Position numbers and translations under genes: made by a program. From the NCBI GenBank assembly GCA_965248765.1, contig CBDFKF010000003.1:740934-804933 (forward strand): DNA of 64,000 bases, given 5' to 3'. Source of the DNA: CBDFKF01 sp965248765. Its GTDB lineage: Bacteria; Pseudomonadota; Alphaproteobacteria; VGEJ01. The notes under the pieces were generated by a model that saw only the letters and a list, made by a program, of their open reading frames with translations, was not told the DNA's origin and ran no database searches. Shown here piece by piece: positions 46,105 through 55,324 of this stretch (its first letter is position 1; every line of letters begins with the position of its first letter).

Positions 46105-47421
46105 CTAGGCCACGTTGTCCGCGAACGTGAACACGTCGACAGGCGCGTCGCGCCCGCGCACCGATGTCGTCGCGACCCTGCGGAAATCAGCCTCTGAACC
46201 CGCCGCCTCCGCCGTCGCCTCGAGGAACAGCGCGTAGGTTCCGTGCGCCTTGTTGGGCACTTCAAGGCGCTGGGCAAGGTTCACGGTGTCGCCATAAACG
46301 GTGTAGGCTTGACGCTGGCCGCCACCGACACAGCCCGCCGCCACCGGACCCGTCGCCACGCCGACGCGCAGGCGTATGGTCTCGCCTTCAAAATCCTGCG
46401 CGGCGCAGGCCTCGAGCAGGGCCCGTGCCGTCCGAATGGCCTGGCGGGCATGCTCTTCCATCGGCAGTGGTGCATTGAAAGCGGCAACGACGGCGTCGCC
46501 CACGAAGCTGATCACAACGCCCCCATTGTTGGACACGATGTCGGTCGCCGTGTCGAAGAACGTGTTGAGCAGAGCGATGACCTCTTCGGGCGATTTCTTT
46601 TCGGACAGTCGCGTGAATCCCTCGATGTCTGCGAAAAGGACGCTGGCGGTGCGGCTTTCCGGCAGCAACGATGTTTCGGTCTCTAGCAACCGCTGGGCTA
46701 TCTGCGGCGGCACGTATTGGCCGAAAATCTCCTGCGCGCGGGCGCGCTGGCGATCCGCCGTTGCGCGGGCGCGGACGACCTGGCGTGCACGATGTACGAC
46801 GAGCGCGAGCACAGCGGTGCAGGCGAGGATGAAGAAGCTCTCCGCCATGCGGTTTTGAGATCCGACAAAGTCGGGGTCGAGGAACACGTCGAAGAACTGC
46901 TGGCGGTCCGGCCCGACCGGCAGATCTTCCCACGACAGCGTGCGTTCCATGCCGATGACGATCCACAGATAGGCCGCCCATATTGAAGTGGTCATCAAGG
47001 CGCCCGCCCACAACACCAGGCCCGGCGTCAGCGACAGCGCCGCCAATGCAATCATCGGGAATACGAACCCTACGCCCGAGGTCCGGAAAAAGAATATCTG
47101 TGGAATGTCGCTCGTACCCAGACTGAGCGGCATGAACGCCACCAGGCCCCCAACAGCGAGGACATCGAGCGAGAAAAACCCGTATCGGTGCCACCAGCGC
47201 TCAGCGTTGGTTCCCACCATGCGGTGCTGAACCAGGCCGCTCAGCACGAACAGCACCAACACCCCAATCCCGATAACGTTACTGGGGTATCTCATGGTGG
47301 CACCGAGAACGACCATGAGCAGGACCAGGACGACGGTCCGGGCTTTAAGCATGAGCTTGATGCCGGCGCGCTCCGCCGCAACGAGGTCCAGCTCTACATC
47401 GGCCATAGAGGATGTGGTCAT
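46105..47421 (-). CDS. Class III adenylate/guanylate cyclase with membrane sensor domain
   Basis: A 438-residue protein. The N-terminal half has about six membrane helices (VVLVLLMVVLGATM, VIGIGVLVLFVLSGLVQ, VGFVFPMIALAALSL), a MASE-like input. A linker with coiled-coil character follows (ARATADRQRARAQEIFGQY). The CHD catalytic domain starts ASVLFADIEGFTRLSEKKSP. The metal Asp residues are in FADIEGF and FVGDAVVAAFNAP. The presence of Lys in SEKKSP and the general pattern favour ATP as substrate, making cAMP. Both catalytic Asp are present. It is the intact counterpart to the broken cyclase at 18.8 kb. Confidence 0.9.
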   Translation of the reverse strand: MTTSSMADVELDLVAAERAGIKLMLKARTVVLVLLMVVLGATMRYPSNVIGIGVLVLFVLSGLVQHRMVGTNAERWWHRYGFFSLDVLAVGGLVAFMPLSLGTSDIPQIFFFRTSGVGFVFPMIALAALSLTPGLVLWAGALMTTSIWAAYLWIVIGMERTLSWEDLPVGPDRQQFFDVFLDPDFVGSQNRMAESFFILACTAVLALVVHRARQVVRARATADRQRARAQEIFGQYVPPQIAQRLLETETSLLPESRTASVLFADIEGFTRLSEKKSPEEVIALLNTFFDTATDIVSNNGGVVISFVGDAVVAAFNAPLPMEEHARQAIRTARALLEACAAQDFEGETIRLRVGVATGPVAAGCVGGGQRQAYTVYGDTVNLAQRLEVPNKAHGTYALFLEATAEAAGSEADFRRVATTSVRGRDAPVDVFTFADNVA

Positions 47422-47538
47422 CGGCTATAGATGGGTCCTGCGGGCGGCAAAGAAAAAGGCTTTTACACCTGATGTGCGGCGCGGCCCGAAACAGACTCTT
47501 GTGGTGTCCGCCCGCTCAAGCGGCGTGCGCTGGGAGCG

Positions 47539-48963
47539 CTAGCCCGCGGCACTGCCGCTCGCTGTCTGTCCCAAACAGGCAGCGGTTGGGAACTCGCAGA
47601 CGACACGAAGACCCGGCTGGTTGTCTTCGAGTGCCACGCTCGCCCCGTGCAGACCGGCGACCGCACGGACCAGACTGAGACCGAGGCCGCTTCCCGGCGC
47701 GCCACGGTCCGTGCGTAGGCGGACCAATCGCTCCTGCGCGCGCTCGCGGTCGGCGGCCGCGATGCCGGGTCCAGTATCGGCGACAAACAGCTCCACACCC
47801 TCCCTTGAACGACCGACGCCGAGCGTCACCGTGCCCGATGGCGTGTACTTGATGGCATTGTCGACGAGGTTCGATATCGCCTGCGCCAACAGATGCCGCT
47901 CGCCGCGAACCACAATGTGCTCGGGCACATCCAGAACCAGGTCGAGGCCCTTGTCTTCGGCGAGCGGCTGATAAAGTTCCGCCACATCGCCGGCGATGGC
48001 GCCGAGATCGACCGCGCCCATGTGCTCCCTCGCCGCGCCCGACTCGATCTGTGCGATCCGCAACATGGCGTTGAAGGTCTCGATCACCGCATCGATCTCG
48101 TCGATCGTCTCCGCCAGGACGGCTCGGTAGTCTCCCTCCGATGGCCCCTGCAGCAAGCCGACCTCGAGGCGGCTGCGCAATCGGTTGAGCGGCGTGCGTA
48201 GTTCGTGGGCGATATCGTCGGTGACACCGCGCAAGTCCGCCATCAAGCGCTCGGTCTGGTCGAGCATCCGGTTGAGGTTGGCGGCCAGGCGATCGAGCTC
48301 ATCGCCACTTCCGGCCACCGGAATGCGACGGCTGAGGTCGCCCGTCATGATCTCGCGGCTGGTCTGATTGATGGCCTGAATGCGGCCGAGCATGTTTCGG
48401 CTCATCACCACGCCGCCGATCAGGCCGAGCCCAACGGTAAGCGCGACGGCCCACAACAGTGAATCGCGCACCATGCCGACGATCACCCACCGCTCGTGCA
48501 CATCGCGTCCGACCAGAAGATGGAAGCCACCGCGCAACAGCAGGTGGCGCGCCCGCGCCTCGCGCGCCTCGAAGCCGGACGCGACGGATCGTTCATAGGT
48601 AAAATCAAGCCATCCGCCCGGGACGCTCGGCGTGCGCGGCCAGGCATCGAGGTTGCCGCCGATGGGGCGCCGGTCGCTGCGCGTCAGCAGGTACAGGCTG
48701 AAACGCTGGCCCCGGCTCCGTTCCTGGACCAGCCGCCGCAGACCGATCAGGCCGTGTTGTCGGTACTCCTCGGCGAGGCCGGTGATCTCAGCCTCTATCG
48801 TCGCATCGGTTTGGCGCGTGGTGAAGTCCGCGGTGGTCCAGTAGACGAAACCGAATAACGCGCTGACCGAAGCCACGAACAGCACGAGATAGAGGACGGC
48901 GAGCCGAAACGTCGCTGTCCTCAAGAGCTGTCTAAGCGCTGTCACGAAGACAGTACCCGGCAC
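47539..48963 (-). CDS. Two-component sensor histidine kinase
   Basis: A 474-residue membrane kinase. TM1 is about residues 18-37 (LAVLYLVLFVASVSALFGFV). A periplasmic sensor of about 125 residues follows, then TM2 (LLWAVALTVGLGLIGGVVM) and HAMP (INQTSREIMTGDLSRRIPVA). The H-box is DDIAHELRTPLNRLRSR and the ATPase motifs are NLVDNAIKYTPSG (N), DTGPGIA (G1) and GSGLGLSLV (G2). The GTG at 48945 may be the real start. The gene overlaps the response-regulator gene in either case. The ligand is unknown. Confidence 0.93.
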   Translation of the reverse strand: MPGTVFVTALRQLLRTATFRLAVLYLVLFVASVSALFGFVYWTTADFTTRQTDATIEAEITGLAEEYRQHGLIGLRRLVQERSRGQRFSLYLLTRSDRRPIGGNLDAWPRTPSVPGGWLDFTYERSVASGFEAREARARHLLLRGGFHLLVGRDVHERWVIVGMVRDSLLWAVALTVGLGLIGGVVMSRNMLGRIQAINQTSREIMTGDLSRRIPVAGSGDELDRLAANLNRMLDQTERLMADLRGVTDDIAHELRTPLNRLRSRLEVGLLQGPSEGDYRAVLAETIDEIDAVIETFNAMLRIAQIESGAAREHMGAVDLGAIAGDVAELYQPLAEDKGLDLVLDVPEHIVVRGERHLLAQAISNLVDNAIKYTPSGTVTLGVGRSREGVELFVADTGPGIAAADRERAQERLVRLRTDRGAPGSGLGLSLVRAVAGLHGASVALEDNQPGLRVVCEFPTAACLGQTASGSAAG

Positions 48964-49609
48964 CCCGGACGGTATGCAGGAGCGCCTTGTCGAAGCCCTT
49001 GTCCATCTTGGCGCGTAGGCGGCTGATCTGAACGTCGATCACGTTGGTCTGCGGATCGAAATGATATTCCCAGACGTTCTCGAGCAGCATCGTCCGCGTT
49101 ACCACGTGGCCGGCGTGGCGCATGAGATACTCGAGCAATCGGAACTCGCGTGGCTGAAGATCGATCCGCCTCCCGGCCCGCGCGACCTGTCGCGTCTGCA
49201 TGTCGAGCTCGAGATCGGCGATCTGCAGCTTCAATTGTACCGCGCCCGGTTCAGCCCGACGAGCCAGGGCTTCGACGCGGGCAAGAAGCTCGGCAAACGC
49301 GAACGGCTTGACGAGGTAATCATCGCCGCCGGCTCGCAGTCCTTTAACTCGATCGCCGACCTCGCCAAGGGCGCTCAGGAATAGGACGGGTGTTTGGTTG
49401 GCCGCGGCGCGCAGGGCGGCGACCAACGAAAGGCCATCGCGCCCTGGCAGCATGCGGTCGATAACCAGGACGTCGTAATTCCCGCTCTGCGCCATGGCCA
49501 GACCCTCATCGCCATCGCCGATGCAATCGATCAGGTGGCCACTCTCCGAAAGACCGCGGCGGATGTACCGCGCCGCCGCGGCATCGTCCTCGACGACCAG
49601 GATGCGCAC
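48932..49609 (-). CDS. OmpR/PhoB-family response regulator
   Basis: A 225-residue regulator. The receiver domain has the acidic pair in VVEDDAAA, phosphoacceptor D51 (VLVIDRMLPG), Ser79-Ala80, and K101 in YLVKPFAFAE. The C-terminal winged helix is RIDLQPREFRLLEYLMRHAG ... VIDVQISRLRAKMDKGF. It is transcribed first, with its kinase overlapping its end, so the pair forms one operon. Targets are unknown. Confidence 0.95.
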   Translation of the reverse strand: MRILVVEDDAAAARYIRRGLSESGHLIDCIGDGDEGLAMAQSGNYDVLVIDRMLPGRDGLSLVAALRAAANQTPVLFLSALGEVGDRVKGLRAGGDDYLVKPFAFAELLARVEALARRAEPGAVQLKLQIADLELDMQTRQVARAGRRIDLQPREFRLLEYLMRHAGHVVTRTMLLENVWEYHFDPQTNVIDVQISRLRAKMDKGFDKALLHTVRGAGYCLRDSA

Positions 49610-49766
49610 TGATCGGTTCCTCGAAGGTCATCGCGGCACCGGCGATGACGCCGGATGCCCGCACGTCAAGATAGTGCGTGAGGGTGATTTCACAATGCGC
49701 GGAGATGAACGCCACACGTAGTGGCCGAGCCTTGCCCGCGCCGCGTGCGCCGCTCCGCCAAAGGAA

Positions 49767-49795
49767 AAGGGGCTGTGCGCGCGGCACAGCCCCTT
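49767..49795 (-). terminator. Intrinsic terminator of the groESL operon
   Basis: A 12-bp stem: aaggggctgtgc (49767-49778) pairs with gcacagcccctt (49784-49795), with loop gcgcg. On the minus strand it is followed by ttttccttt. It lies 22 bp after the groEL stop. Confidence 0.85.
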
Positions 49796-49817
49796 CGAAA
49801 AAACGACCTGAACGCGT

Positions 49818-51449
49818 TTAGAAGTCCATGTCATCCATATCGGGCATCGCGGGCGCGCCGGCTTTCTTCTCCGGACGCTCGGCGATCATGGCCTGGGTCG
49901 TGATGAGGAGACCAGCGATCGAGGCTGCATCCTGCAACGCCGCACGCACGACCTTGGTCGGGTCGATAATGCCGGCTTTCACGAGATCGACGTACTTGTC
50001 GTTTTGCGCGTCGTAACCCCAGTTGGTGTCTCGACTCTCGTCGATCCGTCCGACGACGATCGCCCCCTCGGTCCCGGCGTTGGCGGCGATTTGCCACGTC
50101 GGGGCGTGAAGCGCCTTGCGCACGATGTTGACGCCCGCTTCCTGGTCGTGATTGGCAGGCTTGATCTTGTCGAGCGCCTTGATCGCGTAGATGTAGGAAA
50201 CACCGCCGCCCGGGAGTATGCCCTCCTCGATCGCGGCACGGGTGGAGTTCAGGGCATCGTCCACGCGATCCTTCTTCTCCTTGACCTCCATCTCGCTGGC
50301 ACCGCCGACCCTGACCACGGCAACACCGCCGGCCAGCTTGGCGAGCCGTTCTTGCAGCTTCTCGCGATCATAATCGGAGGTGGTGGCCTCGATCTGGGCC
50401 CGGATCTGCTCGCAACGAGCCCGGATGTCGCTCTTCTTGCCGGCGCCATCGACGAGGGTGGTTTCCTCCTTCGCGATGCGCACCCGCTTGCAGGTTCCCA
50501 GCATGTCGAGGGTTACGCTCTCGAGCTTGATGCCGAGTTCCTCGGAAACCAGCTCACCGCTGGTCAACACTGCGATGTCCTCCAGCATCGCCTTACGGCG
50601 ATCCCCGAAGCCGGGCGCCTTGACCGCCGAGACCTTAAGGCCGCCGCGCAGCTTGTTAACGACCAGCGTCGCCAGTGCCTCGCCCTCGACGTCTTCGGCG
50701 ATGACCAACAACGGCCGGCCAGACTGAACGATCTGCTCCAGCAGCGGGATCATCGGCTGCAAGTTGGAGAGCTTCTTCTCGTGGATCAGGATGTAGGGAT
50801 CCTCGACCTCGGCGATCATCTTCTCCGCGTTGGTAACGAAGTAGGGGGAGAGATAGCCGCGGTCGAACTGCATACCTTCGACCACGTCGAGCTCGGTCTC
50901 AAGGCCTTTGGCCTCCTCGACCGTGATCACTCCCTCCTTGCCGACCCGTTCCATAGCCTCGGCGATCATGGCACCGATCGCCCCCTCGCCATTGGCCGAG
51001 ATGGTGCCCACCTGGGCGATCTCAGCGTTGGACTTGATCTTCTTCGAGCGGTCGCCGAGCATCGCGACGACGGCCTCGACGGCAAGGTCGATACCGCGCT
51101 TAAGATCCATGGGGTTCATGCCGGCGGCCACAGCCTTGTGGCCTTCGCGCACGATCCACTGGGCCAGCAGCGTCGCCGTGGTGGTGCCGTCGCCGGCCTC
51201 ATCGTTGGTCTTGGAGGCCACTTCTCGCAGCATCTGCGCGCCCATGTTCTCAAACTTGTCGGCGAGCTCGATCTCCTTGGCGACGGTAACGCCATCCTTG
51301 GAGATGCGTGGCGAGCCGAACGACTTGTCGAGGACGACATTGCGACCTTTGGGTCCCAACGTCACCTTGACAGCGTTCGCCAGCACATCGATGCCGCGCA
51401 GCAACTTGCTGCGGGCATCGGAGTCAAATTTCACATCCTTGGCAGGCAT
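49818..51449 (-). CDS. groEL: 60-kDa chaperonin GroEL
   Basis: A 543-residue chaperonin. Conserved blocks: KVTLGPKGRNVVLDKSFGSP, NDEAGDGTTTATLLAQ (ATP site, catalytic Asp), and the apical-domain GYLSPYFVTNAEKM and PLLVIAEDVEGEALATLVVN. The C-terminal tail is PAMPDMDDMDF in place of the usual long GGM repeats. It is the second gene after groES. Heat-inducible control comes from the CIRCE upstream of groES. Confidence 0.98.
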   Translation of the reverse strand: MPAKDVKFDSDARSKLLRGIDVLANAVKVTLGPKGRNVVLDKSFGSPRISKDGVTVAKEIELADKFENMGAQMLREVASKTNDEAGDGTTTATLLAQWIVREGHKAVAAGMNPMDLKRGIDLAVEAVVAMLGDRSKKIKSNAEIAQVGTISANGEGAIGAMIAEAMERVGKEGVITVEEAKGLETELDVVEGMQFDRGYLSPYFVTNAEKMIAEVEDPYILIHEKKLSNLQPMIPLLEQIVQSGRPLLVIAEDVEGEALATLVVNKLRGGLKVSAVKAPGFGDRRKAMLEDIAVLTSGELVSEELGIKLESVTLDMLGTCKRVRIAKEETTLVDGAGKKSDIRARCEQIRAQIEATTSDYDREKLQERLAKLAGGVAVVRVGGASEMEVKEKKDRVDDALNSTRAAIEEGILPGGGVSYIYAIKALDKIKPANHDQEAGVNIVRKALHAPTWQIAANAGTEGAIVVGRIDESRDTNWGYDAQNDKYVDLVKAGIIDPTKVVRAALQDAASIAGLLITTQAMIAERPEKKAGAPAMPDMDDMDF

Positions 51450-51459
51450 GGTTCTCTCC

Positions 51460-51780
51460 CTAGGCCGCTTTTTTCTTCGCTTTGACGGCGCTCAGCGTAA
51501 CGATCGCGAAGATGTCCGATTCCTTCACGATGAGCAGGTCTTCGCCGTCGATCTTAACGTCGGTGCCGGCATACTTGCCGAACAGGACCCGGTCTCCCGC
51601 CTTCACCTCCATCGGGACGAGTTTGCCCTCGGCATCGCGCGCGCCGGGTCCAACGGCGGCGACCTCGCCCTCCATGGGCTTCTCTTGCGCCGTGTCGGGG
51701 ATGATGACACCACCGGCGGTTAGCTCCTCCGAATCGGTGCGCCGGATCAGCACGCGATCGTGCAACGGTCTGAACTTCAT
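51460..51780 (-). CDS. groES: 10-kDa co-chaperonin GroES
   Basis: A 106-residue lid for GroEL. It begins MKFRPLHDRVLIRRTDSEEL. The mobile-loop region is SEELTAGGVIIPDTAQEKPM and the roof EVAAVGPGARDAEG. It ends with an unusual basic tail (AVKAKKKAA). The ATG at 51780 is chosen over the frame start at 51807 because GroES homology begins at MKFRPL. RBS-like aaaagaaaggc lies upstream. Confidence 0.97.
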   Translation of the reverse strand: MKFRPLHDRVLIRRTDSEELTAGGVIIPDTAQEKPMEGEVAAVGPGARDAEGKLVPMEVKAGDRVLFGKYAGTDVKIDGEDLLIVKESDIFAIVTLSAVKAKKKAA

Positions 51781-51837
51781 GTGGTTGTGCCTTTCTTTTT
51801 CGGGCAAGAATCCTGCGGCAATGGTCTGAAACGGTGT

Positions 51838-51864
51838 TTAGCACTCTATAGCGGAGAGTGCTAA
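51838..51864. promoter_or_regulatory. CIRCE operator (HrcA binding site)
   Basis: A perfect match to TTAGCACTC-N9-GAGTGCTAA in the leader of groES. HrcA binding here represses the operon at normal temperature. hrcA itself is not in the window. Confidence 0.95.
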
Positions 51865-51874
51865 CAACAGCCTC

Positions 51875-51902
51875 CATTTAGCAAAACTGCGCGTGGCGTC
51901 AA
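51875..51902 (-). promoter_or_regulatory. Sigma-70-type promoter of groESL
   Basis: On the minus strand TTGACG (51902-51897), a 16-bp spacer and TAAATG (51880-51875). Transcription would begin just before the CIRCE, placing the operator in the initially transcribed region, as usual. Confidence 0.65.
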
Positions 51903-52047
51903 GACCCAACGCCAAAAAAATGTTAGCAGTCGTAGGAGGTGGCTTCTAAGGCACTGATAATGCGATATTTTCTCGTGATCTCCATTTTCTTGCAGGATAA
52001 GCTGGACACGCTCCTTCCACCGAGGCCCGTGTTAAGAGGTGTCACGT

Positions 52048-52323
52048 ATGAAACGGAGATCGCGGGATTTAGACAAACAGCTCAAGGGATACCGGCTGAT
52101 GACGGCCGAGATCACCCACCGTATGCCCGACAGCCAATCGATACTGCAGTCCTTCATCTGGCAGCAGTACGACCTGGCGCCTCATTACCCGGTGCTGCAC
52201 AAGTTCCTGACCTTTTGGGAGCAGAACCTTGACGGGCCGCTCCACTCCGTCAGTGTGTGGTCAAACCGGCTGCTGCAGGCGCCCCAATGGCGCCATCAGC
52301 GCGGGCTCTACGAGCTCCACTAG
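52048..52323 (+). CDS. usg: Usg-family small protein
   Basis: A 91-residue protein, DLDKQLKGYRLMTAEITHRM ... LQSFIWQQYDLAPHYPVLHK ... FWEQNLDGPLHSVSV, matching the conserved Usg proteins of alphaproteobacteria (named from the gene upstream of trpF). The function is unknown. The ATG at 52048 has a gagg-type RBS. A GTG three codons earlier is possible. Its end touches the convergent E1-beta gene (4-bp overlap). Confidence 0.85.
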   Translation: MKRRSRDLDKQLKGYRLMTAEITHRMPDSQSILQSFIWQQYDLAPHYPVLHKFLTFWEQNLDGPLHSVSVWSNRLLQAPQWRHQRGLYELH

Positions 52324-53300
52324 CGCTCGTTCACCATCTCCCGCGCCACCTCGACAATCCGCTCGAGCGGAACGCGAAAGGCGTCTTCGAGCGGCTTGGA
52401 GTAGGCCACGGGAATGCGCGGCCCACCGAGCCGGCGCGGCGAGGCTCGTAGCGATCGGCCGAGGCGCTCGACCACGGTGGCGACCACCTCCGCGCCGAAC
52501 CCGCCGGCCTGAACCGCCTCATGCACAACGAGTAGCCGTCCGGTCCGCGAGACCGAGTCGCACACCATCTCCTCGTCCCACGGCCACAGGGTACGCAAGT
52601 CGATGACCTCAGCACTGATGTCGGCGGCGGCGAGCTGATCGGCGGCCGCTTCGGTTGTCCCCACCATCTGGGACCAGCTCACCAACGTGATGTCCCGCCC
52701 TTCGCGACAGCGTCGCGCGACGCCGAGCGGTAGAACCAGATCGCCATCGTCAGGCACCTCGTCTTCGACCAGCCACAGCGCCTTGTGTTCCATGTAGACG
52801 ACCGGGTCATCAGAGCGAATCGCCGCCTTGAGCAGGCCCTTGTTGTCCGCCGGAGTTGCCGGCGTAACCACCACCAGCCCCGGCATGTGCACCCACCACG
52901 CCTCCAACGATTGTGAGTGCTGCGCGGCCGAGGCACCCAACATGCCGATCGGCAGGCGGGCCACCAGCGGCACCCGCGCCTGCCCACCGAACATGTAGCG
53001 CGCCTTCGCCGCCTGGTTGACGAGCTCGTCGACGGCGATTAGCGCGAAATCGGAAAAGCGCATCTCGACGACGGGTCGGGTGCCGACCAGGGCGGCGCCA
53101 ACGGCCGCGCCCATGATGGTGGACTCCGAAATCGGCGTATCGGCAATTCTGTTTGGCCCGAACTCCTCGACCAGCCCACTGTATTGCCCCCAGACACCGC
53201 CTCGCCCGAGGTCCTCGCCGAGCGCCCATACCGAGTCGTCGCGCCGCATCTCCTCGGCGATTGCCTGCTTGGCAGCATCGCGATAGCTCAGCCGGGCCAT
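52320..53300 (-). CDS. 2-oxoacid/acetoin dehydrogenase E1 subunit beta
   Basis: A 326-residue transketolase-type subunit. Family blocks: DDSVWALGEDLGRGGVWGQY, ADTPISESTIMGAAVGAALV, MRFSDFALIAVDELVNQAAK, and the C-terminal transketolase domain VIDLRTLWPWDEEMVCDSV with VVHEAVQAGGFGAEV. It pairs with the alpha subunit (overlap 13 bp) to decarboxylate a 2-oxoacid or cleave acetoin. E2 and E3 genes are not adjacent. Confidence 0.92.
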   Translation of the reverse strand: MARLSYRDAAKQAIAEEMRRDDSVWALGEDLGRGGVWGQYSGLVEEFGPNRIADTPISESTIMGAAVGAALVGTRPVVEMRFSDFALIAVDELVNQAAKARYMFGGQARVPLVARLPIGMLGASAAQHSQSLEAWWVHMPGLVVVTPATPADNKGLLKAAIRSDDPVVYMEHKALWLVEDEVPDDGDLVLPLGVARRCREGRDITLVSWSQMVGTTEAAADQLAAADISAEVIDLRTLWPWDEEMVCDSVSRTGRLLVVHEAVQAGGFGAEVVATVVERLGRSLRASPRRLGGPRIPVAYSKPLEDAFRVPLERIVEVAREMVNER

Positions 53301-54277
53301 CGCGGTGCGCCGACATCCTGAACGTCACTGTATGCATGCCGCGGCTCGGGCCACGGCGAGGCCAATGCGCGATCGACGGCAGTCGCCATTTCCGCTTCCG
53401 CCTCGCCACGGACGCCCGCGAGGTCAGCGGTGGATACGCCGAGTCCCGTCAGTTGCCCCGCGCAACGCGCGAGGGGCTCATGCGCGTGCGCTGCCTCAAC
53501 CTCGCTCGCCTCCCGATAGCCATCCTGGAAACCCACCGTATGAGGCTTGAGACGATAGGTTCGCGCGTGGATGAGTTGTGGCCCGCCGCCCGAGCGGATT
53601 GTGCGTACCAGCTCCGCGGCAACGTCATCGACGGCAGCAACGTCGTTGCCGTCGACCGAGCGGGCCGGCACGCCCACGCCTTCGGCGCGCGCCGCGGCGC
53701 CGTCTCCCGCGGTCACCGCGCTCGCCCGGGTGGTCGCTGCATACGCGTTGTCCTCACACACGAACAACACCGGCAGCTCGAAGACTTTGGCCCAGTTCAG
53801 GCCCTCAAGGAACGGTCCCCGATTCACCGCGCCATCGCCGAAGAACGAGGCGACGACGGTGTCCCGGCCGCGCAGCTTGGCGGCATGCGCGGCGCCGACG
53901 GCAATCGGAATACCATCAGCAACGACCCCATTCGCACCCAGCATGCCGACGGCGAAGTCCGCGATGTGCATGGAGCCGCCCTTGCCTTGGGAGGTGCCAT
54001 CGACCCGCCCGAGAAGCTCGCACATCATCGCCGCGGGGCTCGCGCCCTTGGCGAGCGTGTGGCCGTGGCCGCGGTGATTGCTCGTGATCAGGTCCGTTTC
54101 ACGCAGGTTGTAGCAGACGCCGGCGGCCACCCCTTCCTGCCCGATCGAGAGGTGCACCGCGCCGGCAACGTGGCCCGCGATCTTGACGCGCTCAGCCGCC
54201 TCCTCGAAGGCGCGGATCCGGGCCATGACGCGGTAGAGCGCCCGCATGCGGCCGACGTCGACGTTGTTCCTGGCCAT
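53288..54277 (-). CDS. 2-oxoacid/acetoin dehydrogenase E1 subunit alpha
   Basis: A 329-residue TPP-dependent subunit. YRVMARIRAFEEAAERV and SNHRGHGHTLAKGASP mark the family. The TPP motif is ASFFGDGAVNRGPFLEGLNW ending near CEDNAYAAT. It is closest in style to AcoA-like proteins (GSMHIADFAVGMLGANGVV). ATG 54277 with RBS gggaggcgaa is chosen. The open frame continues to 54676 but antisense to the formamidase gene. The substrate is not determined. Confidence 0.92.
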   Translation of the reverse strand: MARNNVDVGRMRALYRVMARIRAFEEAAERVKIAGHVAGAVHLSIGQEGVAAGVCYNLRETDLITSNHRGHGHTLAKGASPAAMMCELLGRVDGTSQGKGGSMHIADFAVGMLGANGVVADGIPIAVGAAHAAKLRGRDTVVASFFGDGAVNRGPFLEGLNWAKVFELPVLFVCEDNAYAATTRASAVTAGDGAAARAEGVGVPARSVDGNDVAAVDDVAAELVRTIRSGGGPQLIHARTYRLKPHTVGFQDGYREASEVEAAHAHEPLARCAGQLTGLGVSTADLAGVRGEAEAEMATAVDRALASPWPEPRHAYSDVQDVGAPRWPG

Positions 54278-54361
54278 TTCGCCTCCCCGCGCGATCCCGC
54301 AGTGTACCCTCTGGATGGACCCGCCCAAACCGGCTAACATTGGCGGAAAGTGGGAGGCCCC

Positions 54362-55306
54362 ATGGCGCGCGAGCATGAACTTCACTCGTCCCCCCAGACC
54401 GTGCATTGGGGCGTCTTCGATGCGACGATCGAACCGGTGCTCGAGGTCGACTCCGGCGATCGCGTTACCATCCACGCGATTAACGGTCCACCCGACAGCA
54501 TGCCCAAGGGCGGTGGCTTTGATATCCTGCCCGAGCACCTTGCCATCCATCGAGAGGTCAAGCCGGCTCAGTTCGGTCATATCCTGACCGGGCCGGTCGC
54601 CGTCGCCGGCGCCGAGCCAGGCGACATGCTTGAGGTGCGGATCGTCGAGGTGCATCTCCGCCAGAACTGGGGTCACAACGTCATTCGTCCGCTATTGGGT
54701 GCCTTGCCCGACGATTTCCCGGATCTCCGCATCCTGCACATCCCGATCGATCGCGAGCGGGCGGTGGCAACGTTGCCGTGGGGCACCGAGCTGCCGTTGC
54801 GTCCATTTTTCGGCGTGATGGGCGTGGCGCCGCCGCCGGCCTGGGGTGCGATATCGACGATCATTCCGCGCCGCCACGGCGGTAACCTCGACAACAAGGA
54901 GCTGGTCGCCGGCACGACGCTCTATCTGCCTATCTTCACCCGGGGCGCCGGCTTCTCCGCGGGCGACGGCCACGCCGTTCAGGGCGACGGCGAAGTCTGT
55001 GTGACGGCGCTCGAGACCGCTCTTTCCGGTACCTTCGAGCTCATCGTCCACAAAGGCGTCGAGCTCACCATGCCCCGGGCGGAGACGCCCACCCACTACA
55101 TCACCATGGGCCTCGATGGCGACCTCGACGATGCGGCCAAACAGGCACTGCGGGAGATGATCGCGTTCATCTGCGAGCGCACGAATCTCTCGACCGAGGA
55201 CGCTTACAGCTTGTGTAGCCTCGCTGCGGATCTGCGTGTTACCCAGATCGTGAACGTCGACAAGGGCGTTCACATGATGCTGCCCAAGACACTCCTGCAC
55301 AGCTAG
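54362..55306 (+). CDS. Acetamidase/formamidase-family protein
   Basis: A 314-residue amide hydrolase of the FmdA/AmdA family, which releases ammonia from formamide or short amides. Typical blocks: FDATIEPVLEVDSGDRVTIH, HILTGPVAVAGAEPGDMLEV, GNLDNKELVAGTTLYLPIF and GDGHAVQGDGEVC. The His/Asp residues of the metal site lie in GDGHAVQGDGE. The ATG follows gggaggcccc. Divergent from the E1 genes and convergent with a peptide-type SBP. It fits the nitrogen-scavenging theme. Confidence 0.92.
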   Translation: MAREHELHSSPQTVHWGVFDATIEPVLEVDSGDRVTIHAINGPPDSMPKGGGFDILPEHLAIHREVKPAQFGHILTGPVAVAGAEPGDMLEVRIVEVHLRQNWGHNVIRPLLGALPDDFPDLRILHIPIDRERAVATLPWGTELPLRPFFGVMGVAPPPAWGAISTIIPRRHGGNLDNKELVAGTTLYLPIFTRGAGFSAGDGHAVQGDGEVCVTALETALSGTFELIVHKGVELTMPRAETPTHYITMGLDGDLDDAAKQALREMIAFICERTNLSTEDAYSLCSLAADLRVTQIVNVDKGVHMMLPKTLLHS

Positions 55307-55324
55307 CGCAAAGACCGCTGACGA

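Noticed and set aside
50004..51485. 493-codon plus-strand frame over groEL
   Set aside because: Exact antisense of a highly conserved chaperonin gene. No RBS or domain.
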